From the NCBI GenBank assembly GCA_031291675.1, contig JARLIO010000031.1:16866-80865 (forward strand): a DNA stretch of 64,000 bases. The letters run 5' to 3'. How positions within the stretch are numbered: the stretch's first letter is position 1; each line of letters starts with the position of its first letter. Origin of the DNA: Azospirillaceae bacterium (GTDB taxonomy: Bacteria > Pseudomonadota > Alphaproteobacteria > Azospirillales > Azospirillaceae). The position numbers and the translations under genes were made by a program. Positions 38,827 to 49,465 of the stretch are shown piece by piece. The notes under the pieces are model-generated. The model was given only the letters and a program-made list of their open reading frames with translations. It made no database searches and was not told where the DNA came from.

Positions 38827-39540
38827 TCAGGTTCTGGCGCCCCCGCTGTCGTCCGTGCGCCGCACCTGGATGATCTGGGCCAGGATCGCGGTGGCGATCT
38901 CGGCGGGGGTCGCCGCCTTGATCGCCAGCCCGACCGGTGCGTGGATACGTTTGATGTCGGCCTCGCCAAAGCCGGCCTCGCGCAGCCGGTCGATCCGTGC
39001 CGCATGGGTCGACCGGCTGCCCAGCGAGCCGATATAGAATGCCGGCGAGCGCAAGGCGGCATGCAAGGCCGGATCATCCAGCTTGGGGTCGTGGGTCAGG
39101 GTGACGATCGCGCTGCGGCGATCCGGCCGCAACTGTTGCAGGGCGTCATCGGGCCATTCGCTGACGATCGTGACCCCGGGGAACCGGGCATCGGTGGCAA
39201 AGGCGCCACGCGGATCAATGACGACGACATCGAAGCCGTCGACCACCGCCATCGGTGCCAGGGCCTGGGCGATATGGACGGCACCGACCAGCAGCAGGCG
39301 CGGCGGCGCATTGAAGGATTGGACGAACCATCGCCGTTCGTCGTCTTCGATGACCCCGCTGCGATCCGCGTCGAGCCACTGGCGGATCACGGTCAGGTCG
39401 GTGGCGTCGAACCCGAGACCACCATGGGCGACGGTATCGGTGACCAGCGTCTGCAACCCGGTGCCCAGGTCAGTGACCAGGGCGACCGGGTGTTTGTCGG
39501 CGCGGGCGCTGACCAGGCGGTCGAGAAGATCGCGCTTCAT
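38827..39540 (-). CDS. XdhC/CoxI family protein, Rossmann-domain part
   Basis: 237-residue maturation factor for molybdenum hydroxylases. The C-terminal Rossmann region (LLLVGAVHIAQALAPMAV, then VVIDPRGAFATDARFPG) and SPAFYIGSLGSRSTHAARID are diagnostic. XdhC-type proteins bind the Mo cofactor and promote its sulfuration and insertion. Together with the gene at 39537-39866 it makes a split XdhC; the two overlap by 4 nt (ATGA). Confidence 0.9.
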   Translation of the reverse strand: MKRDLLDRLVSARADKHPVALVTDLGTGLQTLVTDTVAHGGLGFDATDLTVIRQWLDADRSGVIEDDERRWFVQSFNAPPRLLLVGAVHIAQALAPMAVVDGFDVVVIDPRGAFATDARFPGVTIVSEWPDDALQQLRPDRRSAIVTLTHDPKLDDPALHAALRSPAFYIGSLGSRSTHAARIDRLREAGFGEADIKRIHAPVGLAIKAATPAEIATAILAQIIQVRRTDDSGGART

Positions 39541-39862
39541 ACGACGGCCTCGACATAGATCTCGATCTTGCCGCCACAGGCCAGGCCGACCGCCCAGGCC
39601 TGTTCGTTGCTGATGCCAAAGCGCAGGATCCGCGGTTCGCCATCGCGCATGGCCTGTTGGGCCTCATGCACGACCGCGCTTTCGATGCAGCCGCCCGAGA
39701 CCGACCCGACCATGGTTCCGGCTTCGTCGACCGCCAACTGGCTGCCGACCGGGCGCGGTGACGACCCCCAGGTCTGGACCACGGTCGCCAGCGCGACCTT
39801 TCGGCCTGCGGCATGCCAGGCTGCCGCCTGCTCCAGGATCTGATCCGGTGTGGCAAATGCGC

Positions 39863-39866
<4 letters not shown>
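39537..39866 (-). CDS. XdhC/CoxI family protein, N-terminal part
   Basis: 109-residue stand-alone version of the XdhC N-terminal domain. VALATVVQTWGSSPRPVGSQ and MVGSVSGGCIESAVVHEAQQ are its hallmark; the GGCIE cysteine may bind the cofactor. The ATG at 39866 has AGGAGGG upstream. It overlaps coxE (ATGA) on one side and the Rossmann-domain gene on the other, so stoichiometric translation is likely. Confidence 0.9.
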
Positions 39867-41137
<1,271 letters not shown>

Positions 41138-41146
41138 CCGCCGGCC

Positions 41147-42073
41147 TCAGGAGGCGATCGCCGCGGCGGACAGTTCGGCCCGAACCTGGGTCAGGATGCG
41201 GTTGGCCTCGCTGCCCTGGATCCGCGCGATGTCATCCTGGTATTTCAACAGGGTCCCCAGCGTGTCGTCGATCACCGCCGGATCCAGTTCCAGCCGGTCG
41301 AGCTGCGTCAAGGCCTGGGCCCAATCCAGGGTTTCGGCGACGCCGGGCAGCTTGAACAGGTCCATCCGGCGCAGGCGCTGGACGAAGCCGACCACTTCGG
41401 CCGCCAACCGCTCGCCGGCACCCGGTGCCTTGAGGCGGATGATGGCGAGTTCCCGCGCCGCATCGGGATAATCAACCCAATGATAGAAGCAGCGCCGTTT
41501 CAGTGCATCATGGATTTCCCGGGTGCGGTTCGAGGTCACGATCACGATCGGGGGTTCCTCGGCGCGGATCGTCCCCATTTCCGGGATCGTGATCTGGAAG
41601 TCCGACAGGACCTCAAGCAGATAGGCCTCGAACGGTTCGTCGGTACGGTCGATTTCGTCGATCAGCAGGACGGGTGGGCCGTTCGGCGTCGGTTCCAGCG
41701 CCTGCAGCAACGGGCGTTTGATCAGGAAACGCTCATCGAAAATGTCGGCCGCCAGCCGGTCGCGGTTTTGCACGCCTTCGGCTTCGGCAAGCCGGATCTC
41801 GATCATCTGGCGCGAATAATTCCACTCATAGACCGCAGCCGCGAGATCCAGCCCTTCGTAGCATTGCAGGCGCAGCAGGCGACGATCGAGTGTCTGGCTC
41901 AGAACCTTGGCGATTTCGGTCTTGCCGGTCCCGGCTTCGCCTTCCAGGAACAGCGGACGATGAAGTTTTAGCGCAAGAAACAACGCCGTCGCCAACGAGC
42001 AGTCGGCAACGTAATGACCCTGGTGCAGCAGGGCGTGGGTCGCGTCAACGGAAGTCGGCAGCGCATGAACCAT
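41147..42073 (-). CDS. coxD: CoxD-like MoxR-family AAA+ ATPase
   Basis: 308-residue AAA+ chaperone. Walker A is GEAGTGKTE near residue 45, Walker B VLLIDEIDR near 137, sensor IVTSNRTREIHD near 176, and FYHWVDYPDAARE gives the arginine-rich C-terminal region. In Oligotropha-type cox clusters CoxD helps build the Mo/Cu-S site. Here it is the first cox gene after the defence island; its normal upstream partner coxM is 11.5 kb away. Confidence 0.9.
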   Translation of the reverse strand: MVHALPTSVDATHALLHQGHYVADCSLATALFLALKLHRPLFLEGEAGTGKTEIAKVLSQTLDRRLLRLQCYEGLDLAAAVYEWNYSRQMIEIRLAEAEGVQNRDRLAADIFDERFLIKRPLLQALEPTPNGPPVLLIDEIDRTDEPFEAYLLEVLSDFQITIPEMGTIRAEEPPIVIVTSNRTREIHDALKRRCFYHWVDYPDAARELAIIRLKAPGAGERLAAEVVGFVQRLRRMDLFKLPGVAETLDWAQALTQLDRLELDPAVIDDTLGTLLKYQDDIARIQGSEANRILTQVRAELSAAAIAS

Positions 42074-42204
42074 GATGATGAATTATAGACCAGAGGATGT
42101 TTTCGCGCTGCCAAAAAGAGAGCATCGCGCGCCCGCCATGGCAGCATCGGGTCAGGCTGGCTCCGCCGTGCTGAGTGTGGACGGGGCCGTTGATTGATGC
42201 GCGC

Positions 42205-43179
42205 CTATTCGGCTGCTGCCGCCATCACCGCCGGAGCGGTCAGCGAGCGCACGATAGCCGTCATCACTGGCGGGCACACGCCGTTTCCCAGGAGCATGAT
42301 GCGATCCCGGCGGCAGCCGTGATCCAGCTTTCCGCAAAAACCCATGGCCCGCTTCAACTCCGGCACCTGGAGCATTCGCAGCATCGGCGTGTCGGCATTC
42401 CAGGTGACCAGCCCGAACCGGTCCAGGGTGGTCAAAGTGCGGATTGGCTTGTCCAACGCCTGCCAGCCCCCGCTGCCGTCCGAGCCGTAGTAGACGATGA
42501 GAAAGTCCTTTCCTCGCCCCAGATCCTGCATCGCCCTCTCTGCACGAGCGATGGTGTTTACGGCACGCCCATCCCTGTAAAGCGGACGTGATGACCACGT
42601 TCCCGGTGGATCCAGGATGTCCCTCGCGGTCTTCGTAACACTGCCGAAAGGCAGCGGTACCTCGTCGGGCATCCGCTCACGGTCGCACAACAGGAACAGG
42701 CGCCGCCGGGTCTGGGGGACGCCGAAGCTTCCGGCATCCAGCACTTGGCGGCGAACATAGTAGCCCAGAGCACCGAGTTCGGCCACGAGCGGGTCATAAC
42801 CGTCCCACTTCCTCATGTGGACGACGTTTTCCAGAACCATCCACCGGGGCGACAACACACGGGCGAAATTCAGAAGATAGCGGGCCGTCCGCTTGCTGTT
42901 CTCGTTACGCGGAGCATTGCCCTTGGCGCAGGTGTGGTTGGTGCATTCCGGGGAAGCCAGGATCAGGTTGATGTCGCCGAGGTCCAGGCCGAGGTCGACC
43001 GGAGAGGACTTTTCGCCGAGCGTGACGTTCGGTGCCGCAGCATTGGGAAAGTTCGCCTTGTAGGTTTGGCTGGCGATGTCCCAGGCATCAATGCCGCAAA
43101 CAATCTCCGCCCCCGCGACCTGGGCACCCAGGCTGCTGCCACCGCCACCACAGAAAAGGTCAAGGGTTCTCAATCTCAT
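42205..43179 (-). CDS. DNA (cytosine-5) methyltransferase, Dcm-like
   Basis: 324-residue C5-methylase. Motif I is LDLFCGGGGSSLGA (7-20), motif VI LENV (116-119), motif VIII QTRRRLF, motif X LLGNGVCPPV. The catalytic motif IV reads SPEC (Cys79), not the usual PPCQ: the proline two before Cys is kept but Glu precedes Cys. The target-recognition region is short (about 100 residues). ATG 43179 is used because upstream in-frame sequence lacks conservation features. It should protect host DNA from the island's nuclease arm; the recognition sequence is unknown. Confidence 0.92.
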   Translation of the reverse strand: MRLRTLDLFCGGGGSSLGAQVAGAEIVCGIDAWDIASQTYKANFPNAAAPNVTLGEKSSPVDLGLDLGDINLILASPECTNHTCAKGNAPRNENSKRTARYLLNFARVLSPRWMVLENVVHMRKWDGYDPLVAELGALGYYVRRQVLDAGSFGVPQTRRRLFLLCDRERMPDEVPLPFGSVTKTARDILDPPGTWSSRPLYRDGRAVNTIARAERAMQDLGRGKDFLIVYYGSDGSGGWQALDKPIRTLTTLDRFGLVTWNADTPMLRMLQVPELKRAMGFCGKLDHGCRRDRIMLLGNGVCPPVMTAIVRSLTAPAVMAAAAE

Positions 43180-43340
43180 GGTGTCAGTTTCTATCAAGTC
43201 AGACGAACCAAAGCCAGATCGGAAACACCGGTTCACAGTGCGACATCAAAAAGAACGGAATGCCGAGAGTACTTTCCCGTGGCAGCAACCCATTCACGTA
43301 GATCTCGTGACGTTCCGGTGTTCGGGTAGGTCTGGTGTGC

Positions 43341-43742
43341 TCAATCCGTATTTTGCTTGACAGCTTCAACCACTCGGGCAAGGCAGCATTGAAGATCCGA
43401 TTCAATCTGGTGTTCCCAGAGCCGCACTACCTTCCATCCCATTCGCCGGAGTTCCCGGTGATTGCGGGCGTCGCGTCGGCGGGTCGCCTCTATCTTCGCC
43501 TCCCATTTCTCGGACAGCTTGTCTCGCCACAGCGGGAACCGCCAGCCGTGCCAGAAGTCACCATCGACGAAGAGCGCCACCCGGGCCGCCGCAAAGACGA
43601 AATCCGGTCGCCCCGGCAACGTCCGAACGTGACTTTCCCATTCCAGGCCGAGCGAGGACAGACCGGCGGCCACCGCCTTCTCCGGTCCTGTGTCCTTTCC
43701 TCGGATGCGGGACATCACCGCGCTTCGTGTCTCGGGAGACAT
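43341..43742 (-). CDS. vsr: Very short patch repair endonuclease, Vsr family
   Basis: 133-residue Vsr-type nuclease. SAVMSRIRGKDTGPEKAVAA (about 8-27), RPDFVFAAARVALFVDGDFW and HGWRFP carry the metal Asp and His residues; the C-terminus WKVVRLWEHQIESD is typical. Vsr cuts T:G mismatches left by deamination of 5-methylcytosine, so it fits with the neighbouring methylase. ATG 43742 is chosen; a GTG at 43790 would overlap the AIPR stop region. Confidence 0.92.
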   Translation of the reverse strand: MSPETRSAVMSRIRGKDTGPEKAVAAGLSSLGLEWESHVRTLPGRPDFVFAAARVALFVDGDFWHGWRFPLWRDKLSEKWEAKIEATRRRDARNHRELRRMGWKVVRLWEHQIESDLQCCLARVVEAVKQNTD

Positions 43743-43807
43743 GATGTCGCCACGGTGGCGCCTGGGCCGCTTGGGATCGGTCGTCTCCACCTCTGCGGGC
43801 TCTCGGT

Positions 43808-45598
43808 CTATCGCATTTCTGGCGAACCGCCGATGGGGTGGCTGTAGCTCGCCGCCAGTACGGCCTGCCAGCACTCGGCTTTTTTGGCCCATTCCGAGAC
43901 CATCCGTCCGTCTGCTGACGAGAGTAGCACCCGGTTGATCTCTTCCGCCCAGGTGCGGATCAGCTGCTTCATCTCGCCGGAAATAGCTTGGCTGTTCCAG
44001 ATGCGATCGAGGTCGATGCGGCTGCCCAGACGGTTGGCGATCAGAGCCACCGTGTAGACGGTGACGTTGGCTTGGAACGCTGGAACCAGAGGGCGGACGA
44101 TCTTCTGGGTTTCCTTGAACAGGATCGCCTTGGCGACCATCCGCTTCCAGGTCGCCACGTCCGGCAGCGGTGGCGCGTCCTGCCCCTCGGGCGGGGTCAA
44201 AGCCTCCATGAACCGTTCGAAGTTCTTCTGGGAACCGAAGCTGACGTCGTGGGGCTTCTGGTCCCAGGTATTCATGTACTTGGCGAGGTCAGTCTTCGTG
44301 ATCTTTCTCGACGTCGGGATGGCGTCCTTGAGCTGCTTCAACTTCGCGGGCGTCGACCCATCCCTGGCGAGCATGGTGTTGTAGCTTCCTGCGGCGCGCT
44401 CGTAGAACCAGCGCCCGACGCCATCGGGGCAGTAGGTGGTCAGCGCGAGCTTCTCCAACTCGACGTGGAAGGGCTTATTGGCCGACAGGTCGGAGAGCTT
44501 CACCGCATTCTGGCTGTTGGCGAAGCGGGAGATGTCGGAGATCAGCGCCTCCTCCTGGACCGAATCGGCCGACCGCAGGACGATGATCTTGGCCGGAACC
44601 CGGACCTGTGACAGGTCGATGGACGAATCCTTCTTCTTCGAGAAATACAGGGAGGCCGTCGTCTGCCCGCCGTTGACGATCTGCATTCCCCGCATCCACT
44701 GGATGCCGGGACTGCCGTCCGCAGTTCTGCCGAGAAATAGCTCGTCCGCGACCAGCACAATGCCATTGTTGTAGGCCATGAAGCGATCGGGTGCCGTCCT
44801 CAAGGTATCTCTGATGCCGCGATTGACCTTGCCGGTCACGCTGAGAAACGACCGGACGTTTGCTTCCAGAAGACGGGCGCCGTACTTCTCGTAGATGAAC
44901 CGCAATGCCTCACCCGGGATGACCGTCAGGGCGTAGTCGTAGTCGCTCGTCTCGCCAGGCACGTACACGCACGGCAAAGCCCCGCCGGACACCTGAGTGA
45001 AGTCGACGGTCAGTTCGTCACGCGGTTTCCCTTCGGACCAATGGCGGTGCAGACGTTCGATGTCCATCACCTCCAGCTTGATGGTCTTGCCCTGGACCAA
45101 GCGGACGGCGAAATTTTTTGATTTTGCCCTGCAATCAGTGAGTACATAGATACGAATCTGGTCGATTAGATTGTACCCATCTTGAATGTTTATTACCAAA
45201 GGATAGACATCGTTAGAAAGATCTATTTTCTTACTCAACTGACCTCCAGCGCAGCCATTAACAAAAGCTACGCATTGGGAGGCAGCTGTCTTGGTTTCCG
45301 AGTCCGGGACCGGCGTGATTTCGTCCACGCCCTCGTACAGGCTGACGAACAGATCGACCTGGTCGCAGTCTTCCGAAATCGCGTATCCGCTGAGCCGCAG
45401 CTTGGCCCGCCCGACCGTGGCCTCGAAGTGGCAAACTTTCGGCTCGAACGTCATGCCGATCTCCGCCATGTGCTGCATGACGATCTCGGCGAAGACTGAC
45501 TCGGGGTAGGGGTAAGCGTCACCCGTATCGCCCATGCGGTCAGCGATTTCCGTCCGCACCTCTGTCTGGGTTTGCCGAAGAAAATCCACGAGTTCCAT
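43808..45598 (-). CDS. AIPR-family protein (abortive-infection phage resistance type)
   Basis: 596-residue protein. The central block RLLEANVRSFLSVTGKVNRG, then IRDTL, PDRFMAYNNGIVLVAD, and MQIVNGGQTTASLYFSKKKD (about 250-345), is the AIPR signature. The family was first tied to abortive infection and is common in MORC/Z1 restriction loci; its biochemical role is unsettled. It begins 1 nt after the PD-(D/E)XK stop, with GGGAG upstream. The N-terminal 240 residues are less conserved and may bind partners. Confidence 0.9.
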   Translation of the reverse strand: MELVDFLRQTQTEVRTEIADRMGDTGDAYPYPESVFAEIVMQHMAEIGMTFEPKVCHFEATVGRAKLRLSGYAISEDCDQVDLFVSLYEGVDEITPVPDSETKTAASQCVAFVNGCAGGQLSKKIDLSNDVYPLVINIQDGYNLIDQIRIYVLTDCRAKSKNFAVRLVQGKTIKLEVMDIERLHRHWSEGKPRDELTVDFTQVSGGALPCVYVPGETSDYDYALTVIPGEALRFIYEKYGARLLEANVRSFLSVTGKVNRGIRDTLRTAPDRFMAYNNGIVLVADELFLGRTADGSPGIQWMRGMQIVNGGQTTASLYFSKKKDSSIDLSQVRVPAKIIVLRSADSVQEEALISDISRFANSQNAVKLSDLSANKPFHVELEKLALTTYCPDGVGRWFYERAAGSYNTMLARDGSTPAKLKQLKDAIPTSRKITKTDLAKYMNTWDQKPHDVSFGSQKNFERFMEALTPPEGQDAPPLPDVATWKRMVAKAILFKETQKIVRPLVPAFQANVTVYTVALIANRLGSRIDLDRIWNSQAISGEMKQLIRTWAEEINRVLLSSADGRMVSEWAKKAECWQAVLAASYSHPIGGSPEMR

Positions 45599-45599
45599 G

Positions 45600-46613
45600 T
45601 CACAAAACTCCCAATTGCTTCAGCACCGTCACCAGATCGGCGTCCACCGAGTTTACAAGGTCCAGATCGACCACATAACGGGCCTTGGTCACAGCCGGTG
45701 GTACGGCACCCCGGATCAGTCTCGGAAAGCCCGCGTCGATCGGCAGAAGCCTCGTGCGAACATGGAGGAACTTTCGAACATACCGTTCCGAGAAGGCGTC
45801 GAAAAAGCCGACCCGGAGAAGACGACTGTCCAACAGCGCTGTGCTGTCAATCTGCTCACGCACCTTCTCCCGAACTGCAGCCACCAAACCAGGAAGATTA
45901 AGGCCAGTCTCGTCGAGAGTAAGCCGGACACCGGCCACGAAAAGCGGCTGCCTCACGGCGTCGTCGAGCTGTTCCAGAGATCCGATGGTCGCAGGGAAGC
46001 CCACGGCCGCGATGGTTGCCTTGACCTCGATGGCACCGGGGCCGATCTCGAAATCCTGGATGGCGTCCATCGGCCCCTGCCAGCAGTCGAGGGCGGCCGC
46101 AGCGGGGACGCCGACGTCGAGGAGGCGGTTCAGGATCGTGAGTTCGCCGAAAAGCCCGACTTCGGATTCGGCACTCAGCACGCCGTCGCGGCCCTTTTCC
46201 ATGAACTCCTGCCAGGCCCTGATCCGACCGACGAAAAGCGGGAAGAGCCGATCATCGCCAACGTGCCCGGACGCCTCAAGCAGGCCGAGCACGTCCGCCG
46301 CCATCGTGGCGAACATCTCAAGACTGCCGGTCACTTGTCGGGACAGGGAGAACCATTCGTGTGTCCCGCCCAGGAACTGCCCCTCCGGCCGTTCGACCCG
46401 GAATCCTCTGCCCTCGGGGAGAGCGCCGAACGAACGCGAGGAAGGAAGACGGAATCCCACGAGAACCGCTTCTTCGTCCCCAGGGAATCGCCTCCCGACG
46501 AGAACCTGGCAGGGGGCTGCGACGTCCACTGGGATCGTCCGCCAGCCATCGCCGTGTGTTCCCCCGCCGAGTGCCCGCCAGGCGGAATGCAACCGCTCAA
46601 TCAACGCCGCCAT
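45600..46613 (-). CDS. PD-(D/E)XK nuclease-fold protein (DUF4420)
   Basis: 337-residue predicted restriction nuclease. GLFGELTIL (Glu157), AIQDFEIG (Asp187) and AIEVKAT (Glu196, Lys198) form the nuclease active-site pattern, preceded by the usual W-x-GP (WQGPMDA). ATG 46613 has GGGAG 8 nt upstream and overlaps the Z1 stop by 17 nt; an earlier ATG at 46652 lies deeper in Z1. It is probably the DNA-cleaving subunit of the island. Confidence 0.88.
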   Translation of the reverse strand: MAALIERLHSAWRALGGGTHGDGWRTIPVDVAAPCQVLVGRRFPGDEEAVLVGFRLPSSRSFGALPEGRGFRVERPEGQFLGGTHEWFSLSRQVTGSLEMFATMAADVLGLLEASGHVGDDRLFPLFVGRIRAWQEFMEKGRDGVLSAESEVGLFGELTILNRLLDVGVPAAAALDCWQGPMDAIQDFEIGPGAIEVKATIAAVGFPATIGSLEQLDDAVRQPLFVAGVRLTLDETGLNLPGLVAAVREKVREQIDSTALLDSRLLRVGFFDAFSERYVRKFLHVRTRLLPIDAGFPRLIRGAVPPAVTKARYVVDLDLVNSVDADLVTVLKQLGVL

Positions 46614-49458
46614 ATTCCAACTCCCAAAGAACGGCGTTGACCTTGTATTCAACCTTGACGTTGGCCTCCAGGCGGCTGGACGGGAAACTCATGGCGAACG
46701 CCGCCACGCCGCATTGAACAAGGGGACGTCCGGCTGCATCGACAGGAGACTCGAGAACGTAGATGAAAAGAACGCCACGCTCAGGATGGGCTGGTACGCC
46801 CTCGGCTCCCAAGCCCCGTACGCACCGGATGGACGGTCCGTTTGGCGCGTACGGCAACTCCTTGTCCTGGTTGCGACCGGTATCCCTTTTCCAGGTCTGT
46901 CGCGTGATTTCCAGAGCGGCCTTCCACGCAGGCTCATCCAGGTCGATGGTTTCGTCGCGTGGGGACATCAGGCGGCCGATCGAATACCGGTCCGGTTCCG
47001 AGCTCTTATCGTTTCGCTCGAGTCTCTGCACCTTGACGCCGTCGCAAAGCGTCTCTTCGCCGCCTTTGCCGCCGCCGATAAGCGCAACAGTCCAGCTTGT
47101 CAGCTCCCCTGCGGCGGACATGGATTGGATGAATTCGGTAAGAAGATGACTGTCCACCTTGTGGGCGTCCGGATGCGTCCGATAGGTGGCCAGGAATTCC
47201 AGCACCGGTTCCACCGGCACCCCTTCCCACAGGGATCCCTGCCATTCGTTAACAGTGCCGCCGCGTTCCCGCTTGGGGTTCGGCATCCCAGGCCCCAGGG
47301 CGGACAGGAGGCGACGCGCCGCGGCCAAGTTGGCGTTGAGAATGGCCTTGTCCCGGAAGAAAGCCACGGTTTCGATGAGTCGCCCGCTGAAAGACAGCCA
47401 CAAGTTCCTCGCCGAGCGCATCTTCACGCGCGACGTCACCATCAGGACAGGATGTGATGCGACCTTCAGACCGTACTGCATGGGCGTGGCCCCAACGGCT
47501 TCCATCATGTCAAATTCTTCGCGAAGTTCCTCGGCTGCGTCCGCGATGTGACCGAACCATTGGACGAGTTCCGTACTGGTGTATAGACGGCAGACGTCGA
47601 GATAACCGGGGCGGTAGCCGAACCAGCGGCCCATCTGCATGAGGGTGTCATACATCTTCGACGCCCTCAGGAAGTAGCTGACGCAAAGTCCTTCGAGGGT
47701 CAGGCCGCGGGCCAGCTTGTCGCCGCCGATGGCGATGACCTTCAAGCCGATCCCCTGGTGCTCGGCATAGTCCAGGGCGTCCTTGGCTGTACCGTTGATC
47801 ATCCGCACCTGGATGTCATCGACGACATCGGCCAGTACATCAGAAACCGCCTGCCAGCCCAACATCTCGCCCGGCACCAGGGACGCATCGATCGCCCGGA
47901 TCGAATCGCTGGTGGCAACGAAGTCTCGCTCCCAGAATGCCTTCATCTCAGCCACAATGCCTTCATGGCCGATCCGCCGGTGAAGCCGCTGTTTGACCTG
48001 CCGGAGCCGTTCGCTCACTTGATGGTGGACATGGCGCTGGACGAGGTTGAACCGGGTGACGTGGATCAGCATCGAGGAGTGTTCGTGCGCCTGGCCGCGA
48101 AGACGGCGGATGGCACAGGCGAGGATGAAAGCGTTGATCGCCTCGTTCACCGACGGCGGAAGCTCCTCCCTGCCGTTGTGAAGCGGATGGTGCTCCTTCT
48201 TGTGCTTCGGAGGCATCCAACCACCCACGGCATCGGCGGTGCCGTAGTCATCCACCTCCCTGACGAGGGACAGCCCGCCGTTCCTGGCCCCGTCCACCGA
48301 CAGCCCGAACACGCGGGCCGGGCCGACGTAGCTGGACGGCGCCGCCAGGTTGATGATGAAGGCCGCCGGGAAGAGATCCGGCCCCTCCTCTGTGGTCACG
48401 CCCCGATCGTGGATGAAAATGTTGGCGAACGGCGTGGCAGTGTAGCCGACGTAGGCTGACTTGGTGAACGCTTTCAGGATGCGGCGGATGAGACGGTTGA
48501 TGGCTGTCGGCTGATGCTTCTCGTCCGGCACTCCATTCTCATCGACGACCTGCTCCCCGGTGTCGACGCTGGCGTGGTCGGCTTCGTCATCGATCACCAG
48601 CAGCGGCAGGTTGGTGACAATTCCCTTTTCCGTCTCGGGGTCACGGGAATCGGCGACGTGGTGGGTGATCCAGGCCAGCAGTTGCTCGAGGACAGGCTTG
48701 TTCTTCTTCACCACGAACAGCCAGGGCCGGTGCTCCGGCGTGATGGCCAGGTGGTTGGCTGCCGCCCGTTTGAAGTCGCCCTTGTTCGTGCGGTTGGTCG
48801 CACTGTTGGGCTTAATGGCCGGGTCGGGATCGAACTGGCCGGCACCGATTATCGACAGATGGTCGTCGATGGGTGTCTCGTAGCCCAGGAACCCTTCGTC
48901 GAGGCGCATCTGGGTCTGGGAACGCAGATTGTTGTGCAAGCCCGCCAGGACGATGATCACCTTGTACCCGGCGTCGGCCGCCTTGGTCACCAGCCCCGTG
49001 TAGTGCCCTGTCTTGCCGGACTGAACGTGCCCGACCACAAGACCACGACGGTCCCAACTCCCCTCCCGCGTGGGATCCTCAATGAGGCCGAGCACGGTAT
49101 TGGTCGATTTGTCCAGGGCGTCCACCGCCTTGTCCGACAGCTTCCGGTCAAGCCAAAGCCGGTATCTCTGCCAGTACCGCCAGTCGCGCTTTCGGGATGA
49201 ATCGAGCCAACTGACATGTCCCACCGTGTCGGTCAGTTTGGTGTCCTGTCCGATCCAGATGCTGAAACGCCGGATCAGTTCCTCGGTCACCGCCGCAAGA
49301 TCGAGTCCGACACCCCACTTCGGATTCATGCGGACGACAAGGTCAATCTTCTCAGCAATTAAATCTGCCGTGATGGCCGTGCGGTCCTCCTCGTCCAGGA
49401 GGAGTTCCTGGGCCACCTTAATGACCTTTTGGCGGGTTTCTTCATCAACTGGCTGCAT
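46597..49458 (-). CDS. Z1-domain superfamily II helicase/ATPase
   Basis: 953-residue motor protein. Walker A is GHVQSGKT (143-150), motif II IDDEAD (289-294), motif III GYTATPF (around 338-344), motif VI QMGRWFGYRPGYLDVCRLY (around 635). The Z1 region between II and VI (LKVIAIGGDKLARGLTLEGL) is typical. It probably moves along DNA and is coupled to the GHKL ATPase and nuclease. ATG 49458 has AGGAG 10 nt upstream; an in-frame ATG at 49488 overlaps the preceding gene. Confidence 0.93.
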   Translation of the reverse strand: MQPVDEETRQKVIKVAQELLLDEEDRTAITADLIAEKIDLVVRMNPKWGVGLDLAAVTEELIRRFSIWIGQDTKLTDTVGHVSWLDSSRKRDWRYWQRYRLWLDRKLSDKAVDALDKSTNTVLGLIEDPTREGSWDRRGLVVGHVQSGKTGHYTGLVTKAADAGYKVIIVLAGLHNNLRSQTQMRLDEGFLGYETPIDDHLSIIGAGQFDPDPAIKPNSATNRTNKGDFKRAAANHLAITPEHRPWLFVVKKNKPVLEQLLAWITHHVADSRDPETEKGIVTNLPLLVIDDEADHASVDTGEQVVDENGVPDEKHQPTAINRLIRRILKAFTKSAYVGYTATPFANIFIHDRGVTTEEGPDLFPAAFIINLAAPSSYVGPARVFGLSVDGARNGGLSLVREVDDYGTADAVGGWMPPKHKKEHHPLHNGREELPPSVNEAINAFILACAIRRLRGQAHEHSSMLIHVTRFNLVQRHVHHQVSERLRQVKQRLHRRIGHEGIVAEMKAFWERDFVATSDSIRAIDASLVPGEMLGWQAVSDVLADVVDDIQVRMINGTAKDALDYAEHQGIGLKVIAIGGDKLARGLTLEGLCVSYFLRASKMYDTLMQMGRWFGYRPGYLDVCRLYTSTELVQWFGHIADAAEELREEFDMMEAVGATPMQYGLKVASHPVLMVTSRVKMRSARNLWLSFSGRLIETVAFFRDKAILNANLAAARRLLSALGPGMPNPKRERGGTVNEWQGSLWEGVPVEPVLEFLATYRTHPDAHKVDSHLLTEFIQSMSAAGELTSWTVALIGGGKGGEETLCDGVKVQRLERNDKSSEPDRYSIGRLMSPRDETIDLDEPAWKAALEITRQTWKRDTGRNQDKELPYAPNGPSIRCVRGLGAEGVPAHPERGVLFIYVLESPVDAAGRPLVQCGVAAFAMSFPSSRLEANVKVEYKVNAVLWELEYGGVD

Positions 49459-49465
49459 GTCCGGC

